Positions 63,286-64,000 of a DNA stretch of 64,000 nucleotides are shown one piece after another (position 1 is the stretch's first letter; each line of letters begins with the position of its first letter). Source of the stretch: Pelagibius sp050043265 (GTDB taxonomy: Bacteria; Pseudomonadota; Alphaproteobacteria; Kiloniellales; Kiloniellaceae). Both the position numbers and the translations under genes were made by a program. Below the pieces are notes generated by a model. That model had not been told where the DNA came from, searched no databases, and worked only from the letters and a program-made list of their open reading frames with translations. The stretch covers positions 1 through 64,000 of the forward strand of contig JBHJIR010000015.1 in NCBI GenBank assembly GCA_050043265.1, written 5' to 3'.

Positions 63286-64000
63286 TCATACTTCCGTCCG
63301 GCGGCGGCGCAGCAGGGCGCGGCCTTCCGTCGACAGCGCCTCGCGGATGTAGCCCTCCAGGTAGTGGCGCTCCCACGACGCCGCCAGCGCGGCGGCCGGG
63401 TCGCGGCGCAGCCTGGCCAGCAGGCTCTGCAGTGCCTTTTCCACCAGGTCGCGGACCATCCAGCGCGGCACCCCGAACAGCCGCTGCCCGGCTTGTGCGC
63501 TCTCGGCTTGCACGCCGTCCGGCATCAGGGCCGGGTCGTTCTGCTTCCAGAACATGTCCCGGCCATAGCGGAAGGCCCGCCGGACGATCCAGCCCGGGTC
63601 CATCTGGTGGGGGCGGATCTGGTGGCCGACGCGGGCGGCGGCGCAGTGCCAGGACCGGTGCCCCAGCTTGCCGAGCCGGGTGGTGAATTCGGTCTCGCTG
63701 CCCATGCGGTACTGGCCGGCCTGCGGCCCCACCCCATCGTCGACGCGGTGGCCGGCGTCGAACACGGCCTAGCGGCCGGCCATGTTCGGGCCCCAGATCA
63801 TGCCGGGGTTGATCGGCCCCTCGCGGGCCTCGGTCTCGCCGATCACCGCGTAGAGAATGGGCAGCGGCACCGCCTGGGCCAGCCAGGCCGGCGGCTCGAC
63901 CGGCCAGATCGGCGCGATGCGCCCGCCGAAGATATCGTAGTCCGGGTGGGCCGCCGCCGCCTCCGCCAGCCGCAGCAGCCAGTCGGGCTCGGCCACGACA
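63286..64000 (-). pseudogene. GT2-family glycosyltransferase interrupted by an amber codon (partial)
   Basis: A single frame runs from the window edge to 63286 with one TAG at 63769-63771. Upstream of it reads GGRIAPIWPVEPPAWL and GMIWGPNMAGR. Downstream, in the same frame, AVFDAGHRVDDGVGP... MGSETEFTTRLGKLGHRSWHCAAARVGHQIRPHQM continues the usual GT2 pattern with its ETEF region and the HQIRPHQM motif. The stop falls inside the catalytic domain, so the product would be inactive without readthrough. The N-terminus lies outside the window. It is the first gene of the operon continuing to 61024. Confidence 0.8.

Noticed and set aside
63769..63771. Genome-wide reassignment of TAG
   Set aside because: Many intact genes here, such as the secreted Cys-rich protein (stop at 13021) and xrtA (20556-20558), end at TAG without further coding sequence.

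Overview
This is a high-GC chromosomal segment dominated by an exosortase A (XrtA)/PEP-CTERM exopolysaccharide and protein-sorting locus. The codon usage, GTG/TTG starts and gene families suggest an alphaproteobacterium, probably of the Rhodospirillales/Kiloniellales type. That placement is an inference; no rRNA or taxonomic marker lies in the window.

Layout. 10-9031: envelope sugar genes (degenerate polysaccharide deacetylase with the start of a GT2 domain, UDP-GlcNAc 2-epimerase, phosphomannomutase), a PPP-type phosphatase, a SANT-like DNA-binding protein, and a polysaccharide export (OPX) protein fused to an outer-membrane beta-barrel. 9356-11580: secreted trypsin-like protease, an odd tRNA-like gene and a WalW-type deacetylase-like protein. 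11908-15726: a sigma-54-type promoter and structured leader ahead of a secreted Cys-rich protein, a PqqD-like protein, an HprK-like kinase and a nucleotidyltransferase (HPr-rel-A type system). 16020-24754: XrtA core operon (ATPase, deacetylase, FemAB protein, exosortase A with EpsI domain, amidotransferase, UDP-HexNAc dehydrogenase, YdcF protein). 24751-37560: XrtA-associated small-molecule/acyl genes (asparagine synthase, PLP decarboxylase, acyl ligase, GNAT, acyl carrier protein, two hydrolases, two autoinducer-synthase-like acyltransferases, ThiF-nitroreductase fusion). 37805-45761: the only PEP-CTERM substrate seen, behind a perfect sigma-54 promoter, then PrsT and the PrsK/PrsR two-component pair. 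45794-64000: glycosyltransferases, a third amidotransferase, GDP-mannose dehydrogenase, an O-ligase-like membrane protein, three secreted proteins of unknown function, a second UDP-GlcNAc 2-epimerase and a broken GT2 gene.

How the parts fit. The sugar enzymes can supply GDP-mannuronate and UDP-N-acetyl-mannosaminuronate-type precursors. The amidotransferases could convert uronates to uronamides, and the deacetylases could free amines. The OPX-barrel fusion would export the polymer. XrtA cleaves and anchors the PEP-CTERM protein, while PrsK/PrsR with sigma-54 would switch on the substrate gene. Not seen in this window: a chain-length determinant kinase, an initiating undecaprenyl-phosphate sugar transferase and a flippase.

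Several genes carry disruptions (stop at 10, stop at 34217, frameshift near 35480, amber stop at 63769). They point to real decay, recoding, or errors in the sequence. No insertion sequence, CRISPR array, prophage or replication origin was recognised.
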